DNA of 64,000 nt, taken from Phytohabitans flavus. Lineage in GTDB: Bacteria; Actinomycetota; Actinomycetes; Mycobacteriales; Micromonosporaceae. Below the pieces are notes generated by a model. That model searched no databases and was not told the DNA's origin. It was given only the letters and a program-made list of their open reading frames with translations. Where the stretch lies: positions 3,580,001 to 3,644,000 of the forward strand of contig NZ_AP022870.1 in the NCBI RefSeq assembly GCF_011764545.1, given 5' to 3'. Shown one piece after another: positions 38,108-46,024 of the stretch. Made by a program: the position numbers and the translations under genes. Position 1 is the first letter of the stretch. Every line of letters starts with the position of its first letter.

Positions 38108-38851
38108 ATGCTTGACGGAAGTGTCCAGCCCAACGAGACCACCGTGCCGCTGCTTTCCTGCGTCGCGCCGGAGGAGACCCTGGCCTTCTGGCGCGCCCTG
38201 GGCTTCGCCACGACCTACGAACAGACAAAGCCCTACCTGTACCTGGCGTTCCGGTGGAGCGGGTTCGAACTGCACTACGGGCGCGCGGCCAGCGGCATAG
38301 ACCCGGCCCAGGAGCAGACCGGCGGATGCCTGGTGATGGTCGACGCGGTCGCGCCTTACCACGCGGCATTCACCGAAGCCATGCGCAGCACCTACGGGAA
38401 GGTACTCGCCAAAGGACTGCCCCGGATCACGCGGTACCGCCCCGGCGCCTCACGGTTCACCGTCATGGACCCGTCCGGAAACTCGATCATCTTCATCCAG
38501 CGCGACGAGCCGGCGGAGCTGGAGTACGGCGGATCCAAGCAACTTCAAGGGCTCGCCCGGGTCCTGGACAACGCGCGGATCCTGCGCGAGTTCAAGCACG
38601 ACGACCTCGCCGCGTTCCGCGCGTTGAACTCAGGGCTGCGCCGCCACGGCGACAGCGCGTCGACGGTGGACCAGGCGGTGGCGCTGGCCGTGCTCATCGA
38701 GCTGTCCACGGCGCTGGAGCAGCCGGAGCGAGTACCGGAATGGGGAGCCAGGCTGAGCCAACTGGTCCTCACCGCGCAGGAACGCCGCGAGGTCGAGTCC
38801 GCCGTCGCCGACCCCACGCAGCTCGCACCGTGGATGCCCGCCACGACCTGA
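38108..38851 (+). CDS. VOC-domain (glyoxalase-like) protein with C-terminal extension
   Basis: 247 residues. N-terminal VOC domain (VPLLSCVAPEETLAFWRALG, GFELHYGRAASG, PGASRFTVMDPSGNSIIFIQ), residues 1-125, followed by about 120 helical residues (GLARVLDNARILREFKHDDL; QAVALAVLIELSTALEQPER). ATG at 38108, GAGGTG upstream. Divergent from the EccC-type gene. Probably a binding or resistance protein; function unknown. Repeat copy D follows downstream. Confidence 0.85.
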   Translation: MLDGSVQPNETTVPLLSCVAPEETLAFWRALGFATTYEQTKPYLYLAFRWSGFELHYGRAASGIDPAQEQTGGCLVMVDAVAPYHAAFTEAMRSTYGKVLAKGLPRITRYRPGASRFTVMDPSGNSIIFIQRDEPAELEYGGSKQLQGLARVLDNARILREFKHDDLAAFRALNSGLRRHGDSASTVDQAVALAVLIELSTALEQPERVPEWGARLSQLVLTAQERREVESAVADPTQLAPWMPATT

Positions 38852-38953
38852 GACAGATCGGACTGCGAAGGTCGAGGCAGCAAAATCAGGGACTTTGTCG
38901 GGATCTTGGAGCGCTCGGGCCCGCGCTAGCGAAGGCACCGAGCGCACCGGTGG

Positions 38954-39007
38954 GTGTGTGACGCGGAGGGTGAGGCCGCGGGAGCAGCGGTCCGGACCAC
39001 GGCGGAC
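38954..39007 (-). repeat. Dispersed palindromic repeat, copy D, left part (interrupted by IS110 element)
   Basis: Plus strand GTGTGTGACGCGGAGGGTGA, GGCCGCGGGAGCAGC, palindrome GGTCCGGACC (38989-38998), ACGGCGGAC. Here the match to copy B stops; the missing end (TCGCGGTAGCTC) reappears at 40323-40334 after the IS110 element. Confidence 0.85.
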
Positions 39008-39022
39008 AGAGATGATGTTTGT

Positions 39023-39180
39023 GAGCACCTCCCGTCCGGGGTCTGACCCGACGGCGGACTGACCTTGGGGTCTTGGAAGATGATCTGTCGGCCCTGGTCG
39101 GGAGGTGCTCGTGCACTCACTGGACGTGGCGTTGTGACTTCATAGGAGCCTGGCTAGAGGCCCCGTCTCTGTCTTGTCCG
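39023..39180 (+). ncRNA. Candidate bridge RNA of the IS110 element
   Basis: A 12-bp perfect stem, GAGCACCTCCCG (39023-39034) with CGGGAGGTGCTC (39099-39110), encloses an inner stem CCGAC/GTCGG and a GACC-TTGG-GGTC hairpin. On the 5' side of the internal loop ACGGCGGAC (39051-39059) equals the target directly left of the insertion (38999-39007). Farther on, CATAGGAGC (39141-39149) equals the right end of the element (40310-40318), and TCTCTGTC (39166-39173) is complementary to the left junction GACAGAGA (39005-39012), flanking a small hairpin. This is the layout of target- and donor-binding loops known for IS621 (IS110 family). Transcription itself is not shown. Confidence 0.75.
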
Positions 39181-39235
39181 CGTTGCCCGGCTGGTGCGTG
39201 CCGCCCTGCCCCCAGTCACGAACGACAGGACGACG

Positions 39236-40305
39236 ATGCCCTCTATTACACCCGACACCGCCGCGATCGAGGTCGTCGGTGGCGTGGACACCCATCTCGA
39301 CACGCACACCGTCGCGGTGATCGACCTGGTCGGACGGGTGCTCGGCACTGAGCAGTTCCCGGCCACCACAGCCGGCTACACGGCCCTGCTGGCCTGGATG
39401 CGCGGACACGGACGACTGGCCCGCGTGGGGGTGGAGGGCACCGGCGCCTACGGCGCCGGCCTGACCCGCCAACTACGCAACGCCGGCGTCGAGGTGATCG
39501 AGGTCGACCGCCCGGACCGCAAGACCCGCCGCTCGCAAGGCAAGTCCGACCCGATCGACGCCGTCCAAGCCGCCAAGACCGCCCTGGCCGGCCACCGCAC
39601 CGGAACCCCCAAACAACGCGACGGCCGCGTCGAAGCCCTCCGCAACCTACGCGTGGCCCGGCGCAGCGCGGTCGAACAACGCGCCGACACCCAACGCCAG
39701 ATCAAAACCCTGATCGTCACCGCCCCGACGAACTACGCGCCCGACTGCGTGGCCTGAACGTCAAGCAGTTGATCGCGACCTGCGCCACCCTGCGGCCCGA
39801 CCGGGCCGACGCCGCCACGCCGGCCACTGCCGTCAAGCTCGCCCTACGCTGCCTGGCCCGCCGTCACCAGCAACTGTCCGCCGAGATCACCGACCTCGAC
39901 GAACTACTTGAACCCCTCGTGGCCGCCATCAACCCCGACCTGCTCGCTGTCCACGGCGTCGGCCCCGACGTCGCCGGCCAACTACTGGTCACCGCCGGCG
40001 AAAACCACGACCGACTCACCTCCGAAGCCGCGTTCGCCATGCTCTGCGGCGCCGCCCCATCCCCGCCAGCTCCGGCAAAACCAGCCGCCACCGCCTCAAC
40101 CGCGGCGGTGACCGACAAGCCAACGCCGCCCTCTACCGCGTCGTACTCACCCGCCTACGCTGGGACCCCCGCACCCGCGCCTACGCCGAACGACGCACCA
40201 AGCAAGGCCTGTCCAAGAAAGAAATCATCCGATGCCTCAAGCGATACGTCGCCCGCGAGCTCTACCAACACATCACAACAAACGATCTTGAACTAGCCGC
40301 TTGAC
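39236..40305 (+). CDS. IS110-family DEDD transposase/recombinase (two frameshifts)
   Basis: About 357 residues after correction. RuvC-like N-terminal domain: GGVDTHLDTHTVAVIDLVGR with catalytic Asp, GVEGTGAYGAGL with Glu, and GKSDPIDAVQAAKTAL with the two further Asp. C-terminal Transposase_20 domain: AVHGVGPDVAGQLLVTAGEN, HRLNRGGDRQANAALYRVVL, TRAYAERRTKQGLSKKEIIR, including the Ser-region SSGKTS. A lost G near 39738 and a lost C near 40055 break the frame; with both restored the protein reaches the TGA at 40303. Acts with a bridge RNA to recombine target and donor DNA. If the frameshifts are real, the copy is dead. Confidence 0.85.
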
Positions 40306-40319
40306 ATCCATAGGAGCAT

Positions 40320-40334
40320 CATCGCGGTAGCTCG
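40320..40334 (-). repeat. Dispersed palindromic repeat, copy D, right part
   Basis: TCATCGCGGTAGCTC, continuing the interrupted copy; copies A-C have ACGTCGCGGTAGC at this place, so copy D is about 3 bp longer here if the core assignment is right. Confidence 0.75.
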
Positions 40335-40422
40335 AATCTGCATTGTGGAATGCTTCCGCCCGGCGATGGGCGACGATCGCTCCCCCAGCGCTGATGAGGG
40401 CGGCGATCAATACGTCATTCAT
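40335..40422 (-). CDS. Possible truncated small membrane protein
   Basis: From an ATG at 40422 the minus strand reads MNDVLIAALISAGGAIVAHR and then polar residues that run into the repeat and the IS110 element. The hydrophobic N-terminus resembles many small actinobacterial membrane or phage-type proteins. It may be a real gene cut by the repeat/IS, or chance. Confidence 0.25.
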
Positions 40423-40483
40423 CCTGGTCCCTCTCGGCGACGGGGTTTCGGCCAGGCTCAACAAGCGTCGTTAGCATGGCGCC

Positions 40484-40849
40484 GTGGACCCCGCACCCCC
40501 GCGACATCGACTCTGCGACGACCTCGACGCGCTGCGCGGCCTCGCTGTGGAGGAAGGCCTCGCCGAGCGGCTGGATGAGCTGATCGGCGATGCGCGGGCC
40601 GGAGACGATGTCGGCGCCGCCCTGCGTGAGCTGCTGAGCAGCCTGGGGATACCGGCGGTGAAGCGCCCGCGCTCGGATCCGTTCGCCTTTCCCCCTATGC
40701 CGTCACAGTGGCAAGGAGAGCGACTGCCGACCGCGGAGATCTACACCTGCCCGCTCGGAGTGTGTGGGTACGCATGGCTGCGCCGGCCCGGAGCGAGTGT
40801 GCCGGAGTGCGCGCTGAAACGCACGCCGCTGTTGCTCGAGGAGGGCTGA
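40484..40849 (+). CDS. Small conserved protein next to CHAT gene (Cys-containing)
   Basis: 121 residues, GTG start at 40484. Helical N-terminus (LCDDLDALRGLAVEEGLAER, LRELLSSLGIPAV) and a C-terminal part TAEIYTCPLGVCGYAWLRRP followed by VPECALKRTPL, in which three Cys could bind metal. I recall similar small proteins beside CHAT-TPR or trypsin-like genes in actinobacteria, but cannot name a family with a known function. Two bases separate its TGA from the GTG of the next gene, so the two are co-translated. Confidence 0.65.
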   Translation: MDPAPPRHRLCDDLDALRGLAVEEGLAERLDELIGDARAGDDVGAALRELLSSLGIPAVKRPRSDPFAFPPMPSQWQGERLPTAEIYTCPLGVCGYAWLRRPGASVPECALKRTPLLLEEG

Positions 40850-40850
40850 G

Positions 40851-41726
40851 GTGCAGCCGTTCCTCAGCGAGCTTGGCAAGAAGCTGGCCGAGCGGTGGCT
40901 GATGCTGCTTGTGGTGCCTGGGCTGGGGTACTGCGCGGCTGCCGTCGTCGCGCAGGCGCTCGGTCACCAGCCGGCTGACGTTCTGGCCACTGTCCAGGCA
41001 GAACTGGCGCGGCTGTCCGCCGCCGCGCGCAAGGATCCCTTGCTGGCGGTGTTGAGCGTTCTGCTGGCCTCGGCCGGCGTCGCTCTGCTGGCTTCGGCCG
41101 GCTCCACGGCTGTGCGCCTGCTGTGGCTCGGCAACTGGCCGGGCACGCTCGGCCGCCCCCTGCTCAACTACCGGATCCGGCGGTGGGACCGCTGGCATCG
41201 AGCGTACGAAACGGCGGTGCTGGCCAAGCGGGGTGGCGGGGTCGCGCCGGGTTCGACGCCAGCGGCGAGCTTGGCCGTGCGGCGTAACCGGGTGGGGCTG
41301 GTCGAGCCGCAGCGGCCCACCTGGATCGGTGACCGGTTCGCGGCGGCGCAGGCGTTGGTCATGGCGGAGTACGGGGTGGACCTCGCGGTCGCCTGGCCGC
41401 GGCTGTGGCTGCTGATGTCGGAAGAGCAGCGCGCCGAGCTGCGCGTCGTCTGGTCGGCGTTCACCGGCGCGGCGACGCTGCTGGCCTGGGGTGTTCTGTA
41501 CGGGCTGCTCGCGGCGGTCAGCTGGCCCTTCCTGCTGCTCGGCGCGGTGCCTGCCGTAGTGGCCTGGCGCCGCGGCCGGCTGGCAGCCGCCGCGTACGCC
41601 GACCTCGTCGAGTCGGTTGTCGACCTGTACCTGCCGGGCCTCGCCGACGCGATGGGCGTGCCGCCTGATACGCCGCCAGAGCGCGCCGGCCGGTGGCTCA
41701 ACCGACGGATGCACAAAGGTACCTGA
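40851..41726 (+). CDS. Integral membrane protein of the CHAT-linked pair
   Basis: 291 residues. About four hydrophobic segments: WLMLLVVPGLGYCAAAVVA near the N-terminus, LLAVLSVLLASAGVALLAS, and two adjacent ones, ATLLAWGVLYGLLAAVSWPF and LLLGAVPAVVAW. A soluble basic loop lies between (RIRRWDRWHRAYETAVLAKR). Convergent with the CHAT gene, 27 bp apart. Possibly the membrane partner or target of the conflict module; no known family recognised. Confidence 0.7.
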   Translation: MQPFLSELGKKLAERWLMLLVVPGLGYCAAAVVAQALGHQPADVLATVQAELARLSAAARKDPLLAVLSVLLASAGVALLASAGSTAVRLLWLGNWPGTLGRPLLNYRIRRWDRWHRAYETAVLAKRGGGVAPGSTPAASLAVRRNRVGLVEPQRPTWIGDRFAAAQALVMAEYGVDLAVAWPRLWLLMSEEQRAELRVVWSAFTGAATLLAWGVLYGLLAAVSWPFLLLGAVPAVVAWRRGRLAAAAYADLVESVVDLYLPGLADAMGVPPDTPPERAGRWLNRRMHKGT

Positions 41727-41753
41727 TCTGGTGAGCACGCGATCGGCCTTTGG

Positions 41754-44700
41754 TCATGGACCTGCGTGCACGTACGCAGCCCACAGTGACGGCGTGCGCC
41801 GATACGCGCCGCGCAGCCGGCGAGTGGCGTGGTGCAGGGCGAACGGCACCGCGTCGAAGCGCGGCCCGGCCTCGGTGACGGCCAACTGGTCGTAGACCTC
41901 CTCGGCTACCCGCACGGCGAGGTCGTCCGCGATCCGCCACAGCGAGCCGACCACATGCCGGTGGCCGGCGGCCTGGAACATCGCGGCCAGGTGCAGTGCC
42001 TCGTCGGGATGACGCGCTGCCCCCTGCGCGGAGTCGCAGGCCGCGAGGAACGCGAACGATTTCGCCGGTAGGCGCAGCTGCCACAGGTCTCTAAGCAGCA
42101 GCGGGCCGTCGTGCAACTCCAGGCGGCTCCTGGCCGGGTCCAGGATGTCGGCATAGCCGTGGCAGGCCAGGTGGACCCAATCGTGGTCACGCAGCGCCGT
42201 GACGACCGCTTCGCGCGTGGCGGCCGGTCCAACCAGGAGCGTCGCGTCCGGGAATCGGGCGCCGACCGCGGCCGCCTCCCGTTCCGTCTCTGGCAACCGC
42301 AGCCGGCCCGCCGGAGCCGGCACGGCGACAATGACTCCGCGACCGGATACGGCAGCGGTCTCACGTCTGGCGCGCCGCAGCCCGGCGAGGGTCGACGCGT
42401 ACGAAGACACCGCCCGGTCGAGCACGCTGGCGCCCGGTTCACGGTGCCGTCCCGCCGCGTGCAACGGCAGATGGGCCAATAGTCCGGTCGGCATCCACCA
42501 GATCCGTGGCCACGGGCCCTCCTCGTCGCCCTGGCCGAAGCCGAGCGCATCCAGCACCGGCGCGGCCACGGCGTCCCATAGCCACTCCAGTGTCTGCTCG
42601 GCCTGGTGTTCCCGGGCCCGCAGTTCGGCAACCGACCCGGACAGCCCGAGGGCGTCAACACTGCCGATGAAGCTGATCAGGCGGACGGCGAGCCCTTCCA
42701 AAGACAGCTCCGGCAGCGGCACCACGGTCAGCCCGTCAGCGGTCAGCAACAGGCAGTCGCACCGGTACCGGCTGACGTTGACGACCGCGATCGGCCCTTC
42801 CGATGCCATTGACAGCAGGTCCCGGCAGCTCGCCGGCAGCTGGAATCGCTCGAGCCCCGGCTGGGCGCGGACCGAAGACAGAAACGCACTCCATCTCCGG
42901 CGCCAGTCGCGAAAGGCCGCTGGGGCCGGGCGCTTGCCGCCATGAGAGGTAGCCTCCAGCGCGTCGATCTCCGCGCGGAGCGCCTCGAACTCACCGACAA
43001 GACCAGGCGCGTGAGTGGCGAGCAAGTCGAGGTCCGTCCGCGACTCCAGCGCCTGACCGATCAGGATGCCACGCCCGGCCTCCAGCAGCTCCAGCGCCAG
43101 CTCGGGATCGCCGTGCTCAAGCGCGCAGGCTGCCGCGTCGCTCGCCACGCTGAACGTGTGCCGGGCCAGCAGCGCCTCCCGGTCGGTGCGGAGCAGCTCG
43201 CGGGCGGTCAGCTGCGGAAACTGACCGATCGCGCTGGAGAACGCGGTGGTGGCCTCGGCCCAAAGGCCACCCTCGGCTGCTCCTCGGGCCCACAGGCAAG
43301 CGGTGTCGACGCTGACGGCCGGGGCGGTCGATGGGTCTCGCACGATGCTCTGGCACAGGTCGAACGCCTCACGCCGGCTGCCGGGATCGCCGGCTGCCGC
43401 CTTCTCCAGCAGCAGGATGGCCAGCATCTGCCGAGCTTCTGTGTTGCCTTTGAACCGTCGGCCACCCGCTGAACGGGCAAGCGCCACCGCTTCGTCCAGC
43501 GTGGCTGGGTCGCGGTCGGCGCGGTACTGGTCGAGCAGTGTCGCGGCCAGGTTGCTCTCCACGTGGCTGCGGTCAGGTTGGTCTTCCTGGGTGGCGGCCA
43601 GCGCCTCGCGCAGCACCCGCACCGCCTCAGCACGCTCGGCCTCCTCGCCCCTGGCCAGCAACCCCGCCAGGTTCGCCAGGTACCGGCCTCGCTTGACATG
43701 CCCAGCCGGCAGCAGGGCCACCGCCGCTCGGGACGCCGTGACGGCTAGTTGCCTCGCGCCCGGCCAGTTCCAGTCAAACGCGATGTTGTACGCCAGCCCG
43801 AGGTTGACCGCGATTGTCCCCAGATCCGAGTCGTCCGACGAGGCCAGCTCCCGCGCGAGGGTCAGGATGCGAATCGCTTCCTCCAGTGCCTGCCCGTCGC
43901 CGGTGCGCTGAGCCCACAGCGCCAAGGCGTGTCCGAGCCGGGCGAGACGGCGGGGTCGAAGTCGGTCCTCCGTGCCGGTCTCGTCGGCGGTGCGCAGCAC
44001 ACCGATCGCCTCTTCCAGGTACGCGGCCCGCTGGGTCAGCTGATACTGCTCTCGAAGTCGCATCCCGAGGTTGCTGTAGTGCTTGGGAATCGGCTGCCGG
44101 GCGACCGCCTGGCGAGCGGCTGCGATCGCCTCGGCTCCCAACCGCGGATCCCCGACCTCGTCGTTGAGGGCGCCGAGGGTGTTGGCGAGGGTGAAGTGGA
44201 TTTCGCCCGAGGGGTCATCGGTCGTGGTGACCAGGTGCCGCATGATGGCAACGGCTTCGGACAGGCCGGCCCGTCGCCCGGTCAGCGTCGCGTGCTCCAT
44301 CAGGCACATGGCGTACATCGTCTGAAGCTCGGCGGATGCGTCGCGGGTGTGAGCGCCCTCCTCGCGCAGCAGGTCGAGCGCATCGCCAACAAGATCGGCG
44401 TCGTTGATCCGGGTGCCCATGTCGGCGAGCAGGCCGGCGAGCCCGCCACGCAGCGGACCCCGGTGCGGGCTGCCCGTTGGCAGCGCGGCGACGATGGCCC
44501 GGTACACGGCGATGGCATGGGTATAGGCTTCGACGCTCGGGGACTCGGTCACCTGTCCGCCGAGGCTGCCGGCGAGCAGGGCCAACGTGTCGTGGAGCGT
44601 ACCCCGGTGCGGGCTGTCGGCCGGCAGCGCGGCGAGGGCCGCGTGGTGCGCGGCGATGGCTTCGGTGTAGGCCTCGACGCTCGGGGACTCGTTCGCCTGA

Positions 44701-45461
44701 GCGGCGAGGCTGTTAGCTAGCAGGGCTAGCGCTTCCGCGTGGACCGGCGACTGCGCCGAAGCCTCGACGGCGCGACGGCTTAGCCGCACCGCGTGCTCTA
44801 CCGCAGCCCCGTCAGCCCCTGTGTCGTGCCGCAACCGCTCGTAGGCGCCGAGGTTGATCAAGTGCTCGGCGAGCTTCGGGTGATCGTCGGTCGAGAGCCG
44901 CTCGACCTGCTGGGCGGCCTCGCCCGCCTCGGCCATCAGGGCGATCTCGCCCAGGTAGATTCGCTTCAGCGAATCAGCGAGTCGTGCGTTCCAGAGGGCG
45001 ACCCGCTCGACGATCCGAGTGCCGAACACCTCGTGGGTGCCCTCGTACACCCCACGCAGGTCGGGGGGCATTCTCTTCAAGGGAAGGTCCGCCAGCGGTC
45101 GCATCAACTCCAGGGCGGCGAGCACCTCCGGGTGGGGCTCGGGGCCGCCAGCGCCGGCCTCGTCGCGCTGTGCGCGCACGATGCGAAGCCAGCCGACCAG
45201 GAACCGGGCGACTGGCTCCCAACTCTTCCCCGGCATCGCCGCGAGAACTGCCGCCATGTCCTTGGCAACGTCATCGCCGAGGACGGCGTCGTGATCGTCG
45301 TGAAGCTTTTCAACGACGGCCCTGAGCCGGCGAAGCTCGGCCGGCGGGCCTAGCCTCCTAAGCAGAAACCTCACCCGGTTTACTCTCGCCGGTTCGAAAC
45401 GCGGTGACAAATCATCTATTGCGTAACGGACCCTGGGTGCGAGCCGCCGGGTACCGGACAC
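41754..45461 (-). CDS. CHAT-domain (caspase-like) protease with TPR array
   Basis: 1235 residues if GTG 45461 is the start; a GTG at 45374 is an alternative. Residues about 170-780 are TPR-type helical repeats, two almost identical (ESPSVEAYTEAIAAHHAALA and ESPSVEAYTHAIAVYRAIVA). The C-terminal ~330 residues form a CHAT domain: MPTGLLAHLPLHAAGRH, catalytic His in DWVHLACHGYADI and Cys in FAFLAACDSAQGAARHPDEA, then AGHRHVVGSLWRIAD. Both catalytic residues are present, so an active caspase-family (clan CD) peptidase is expected. Such proteins are known from bacterial conflict systems and from Craspase-type immunity. Divergent from the effector/STAND pair. Confidence 0.9.
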   Translation of the reverse strand: MSGTRRLAPRVRYAIDDLSPRFEPARVNRVRFLLRRLGPPAELRRLRAVVEKLHDDHDAVLGDDVAKDMAAVLAAMPGKSWEPVARFLVGWLRIVRAQRDEAGAGGPEPHPEVLAALELMRPLADLPLKRMPPDLRGVYEGTHEVFGTRIVERVALWNARLADSLKRIYLGEIALMAEAGEAAQQVERLSTDDHPKLAEHLINLGAYERLRHDTGADGAAVEHAVRLSRRAVEASAQSPVHAEALALLANSLAAQANESPSVEAYTEAIAAHHAALAALPADSPHRGTLHDTLALLAGSLGGQVTESPSVEAYTHAIAVYRAIVAALPTGSPHRGPLRGGLAGLLADMGTRINDADLVGDALDLLREEGAHTRDASAELQTMYAMCLMEHATLTGRRAGLSEAVAIMRHLVTTTDDPSGEIHFTLANTLGALNDEVGDPRLGAEAIAAARQAVARQPIPKHYSNLGMRLREQYQLTQRAAYLEEAIGVLRTADETGTEDRLRPRRLARLGHALALWAQRTGDGQALEEAIRILTLARELASSDDSDLGTIAVNLGLAYNIAFDWNWPGARQLAVTASRAAVALLPAGHVKRGRYLANLAGLLARGEEAERAEAVRVLREALAATQEDQPDRSHVESNLAATLLDQYRADRDPATLDEAVALARSAGGRRFKGNTEARQMLAILLLEKAAAGDPGSRREAFDLCQSIVRDPSTAPAVSVDTACLWARGAAEGGLWAEATTAFSSAIGQFPQLTARELLRTDREALLARHTFSVASDAAACALEHGDPELALELLEAGRGILIGQALESRTDLDLLATHAPGLVGEFEALRAEIDALEATSHGGKRPAPAAFRDWRRRWSAFLSSVRAQPGLERFQLPASCRDLLSMASEGPIAVVNVSRYRCDCLLLTADGLTVVPLPELSLEGLAVRLISFIGSVDALGLSGSVAELRAREHQAEQTLEWLWDAVAAPVLDALGFGQGDEEGPWPRIWWMPTGLLAHLPLHAAGRHREPGASVLDRAVSSYASTLAGLRRARRETAAVSGRGVIVAVPAPAGRLRLPETEREAAAVGARFPDATLLVGPAATREAVVTALRDHDWVHLACHGYADILDPARSRLELHDGPLLLRDLWQLRLPAKSFAFLAACDSAQGAARHPDEALHLAAMFQAAGHRHVVGSLWRIADDLAVRVAEEVYDQLAVTEAGPRFDAVPFALHHATRRLRGAYRRTPSLWAAYVHAGP

Positions 45462-45571
45462 ATTCGACGGTCGCTTCGACCTACCTTGCCGATGGCATTC
45501 CGGCGGCGTCCTGGCTACAGTCGGCTGCCGCTGACGTCACGGTGGGTGGAAGCCAAGGGTGCGGGTGTTGT

Positions 45572-46024
45572 ATGGATGAAATCGTGGTCGCGGCCGGGAC
45601 GGCGCTGGTGCAGGCGATCGCCACCGATGGCTGGGCTCGGGTACGCGATGCGGTGGCCGGTTTGTGGCGGGGCGCCCGCGGCACCCGGTCCATTGAGGAC
45701 ATCGGCAGTGACCTGGAGGTCCTCCGGGCGGAGGTCCTGGAAGCCCGCGCCGCCGGCGACCAGGACGCCGAGGACGCGCTCACGGGCGAATGGCGCTCCC
45801 GGCTGCACCGGCTGCTGCGCGCCGACCCCGACCTGGCTGTCGCCCTGCGCGAGGTCCTCGACCAGGTGCTGACCCCCGCGCTCCAGCCGGCCGAGCAGGC
45901 GCGGGTGCAGACGCTCCTGGGTGACCACGGCCAGCAGGTCAACATCGACGCCGGCAACAACGCCTACACCGCCTTTGGTGACCAGACCAACATCGGCCGG
46001 GACCAGAACCTCGGCCGGCCGTGA
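45572..46024 (+). CDS. Helical effector-like protein with C-terminal amyloid-signalling-like motif
   Basis: 150 residues from ATG 45572. N-terminal ~120 residues are helical: IVVAAGTALVQAIATDGWAR (hydrophobic first helix), AVAGLWRGARG, DLEVLRAEVLEARAAGDQDA, LTGEWRSRLHRLLRADPDLA. The C-terminus carries DAGNNAYTAFGDQTNIGRD, which also occurs near the N-terminus of the overlapping STAND protein. Architecture (helical, possibly membrane-acting domain plus short amyloid-like tail) matches Bell-type effectors of bacterial NLR systems described by Saupe, Daskalov and co-workers. TGA overlaps the GTG of the STAND gene (GTGA). Function is inferred. Confidence 0.75.
   Translation: MDEIVVAAGTALVQAIATDGWARVRDAVAGLWRGARGTRSIEDIGSDLEVLRAEVLEARAAGDQDAEDALTGEWRSRLHRLLRADPDLAVALREVLDQVLTPALQPAEQARVQTLLGDHGQQVNIDAGNNAYTAFGDQTNIGRDQNLGRP

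Larger units (their letters stand above)
39007..40319 (+). mobile_element. IS110-family insertion sequence inserted in repeat copy D
   Basis: About 1.31 kb. Left end non-coding region 39009-39235, one DEDD transposase gene, and only a dozen bases after the stop, the layout of the IS110 group. The interrupted repeat defines both borders. A CA dinucleotide at 39007-39008 and at 40318-40319 is the best candidate shared core; no target duplication, as expected. An alternative reading of the right border at 40322 cannot be excluded. Confidence 0.88.

Noticed and set aside
17547..39000. Conserved reading frame in the repeat copies (SYRDVRxGPDRCSRGLTLR on one strand) as a family of small proteins
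   Set aside because: Differences between copies change residues at first and second codon positions and flanks share no start, ribosome site or stop. The similarity follows from the DNA repeat.
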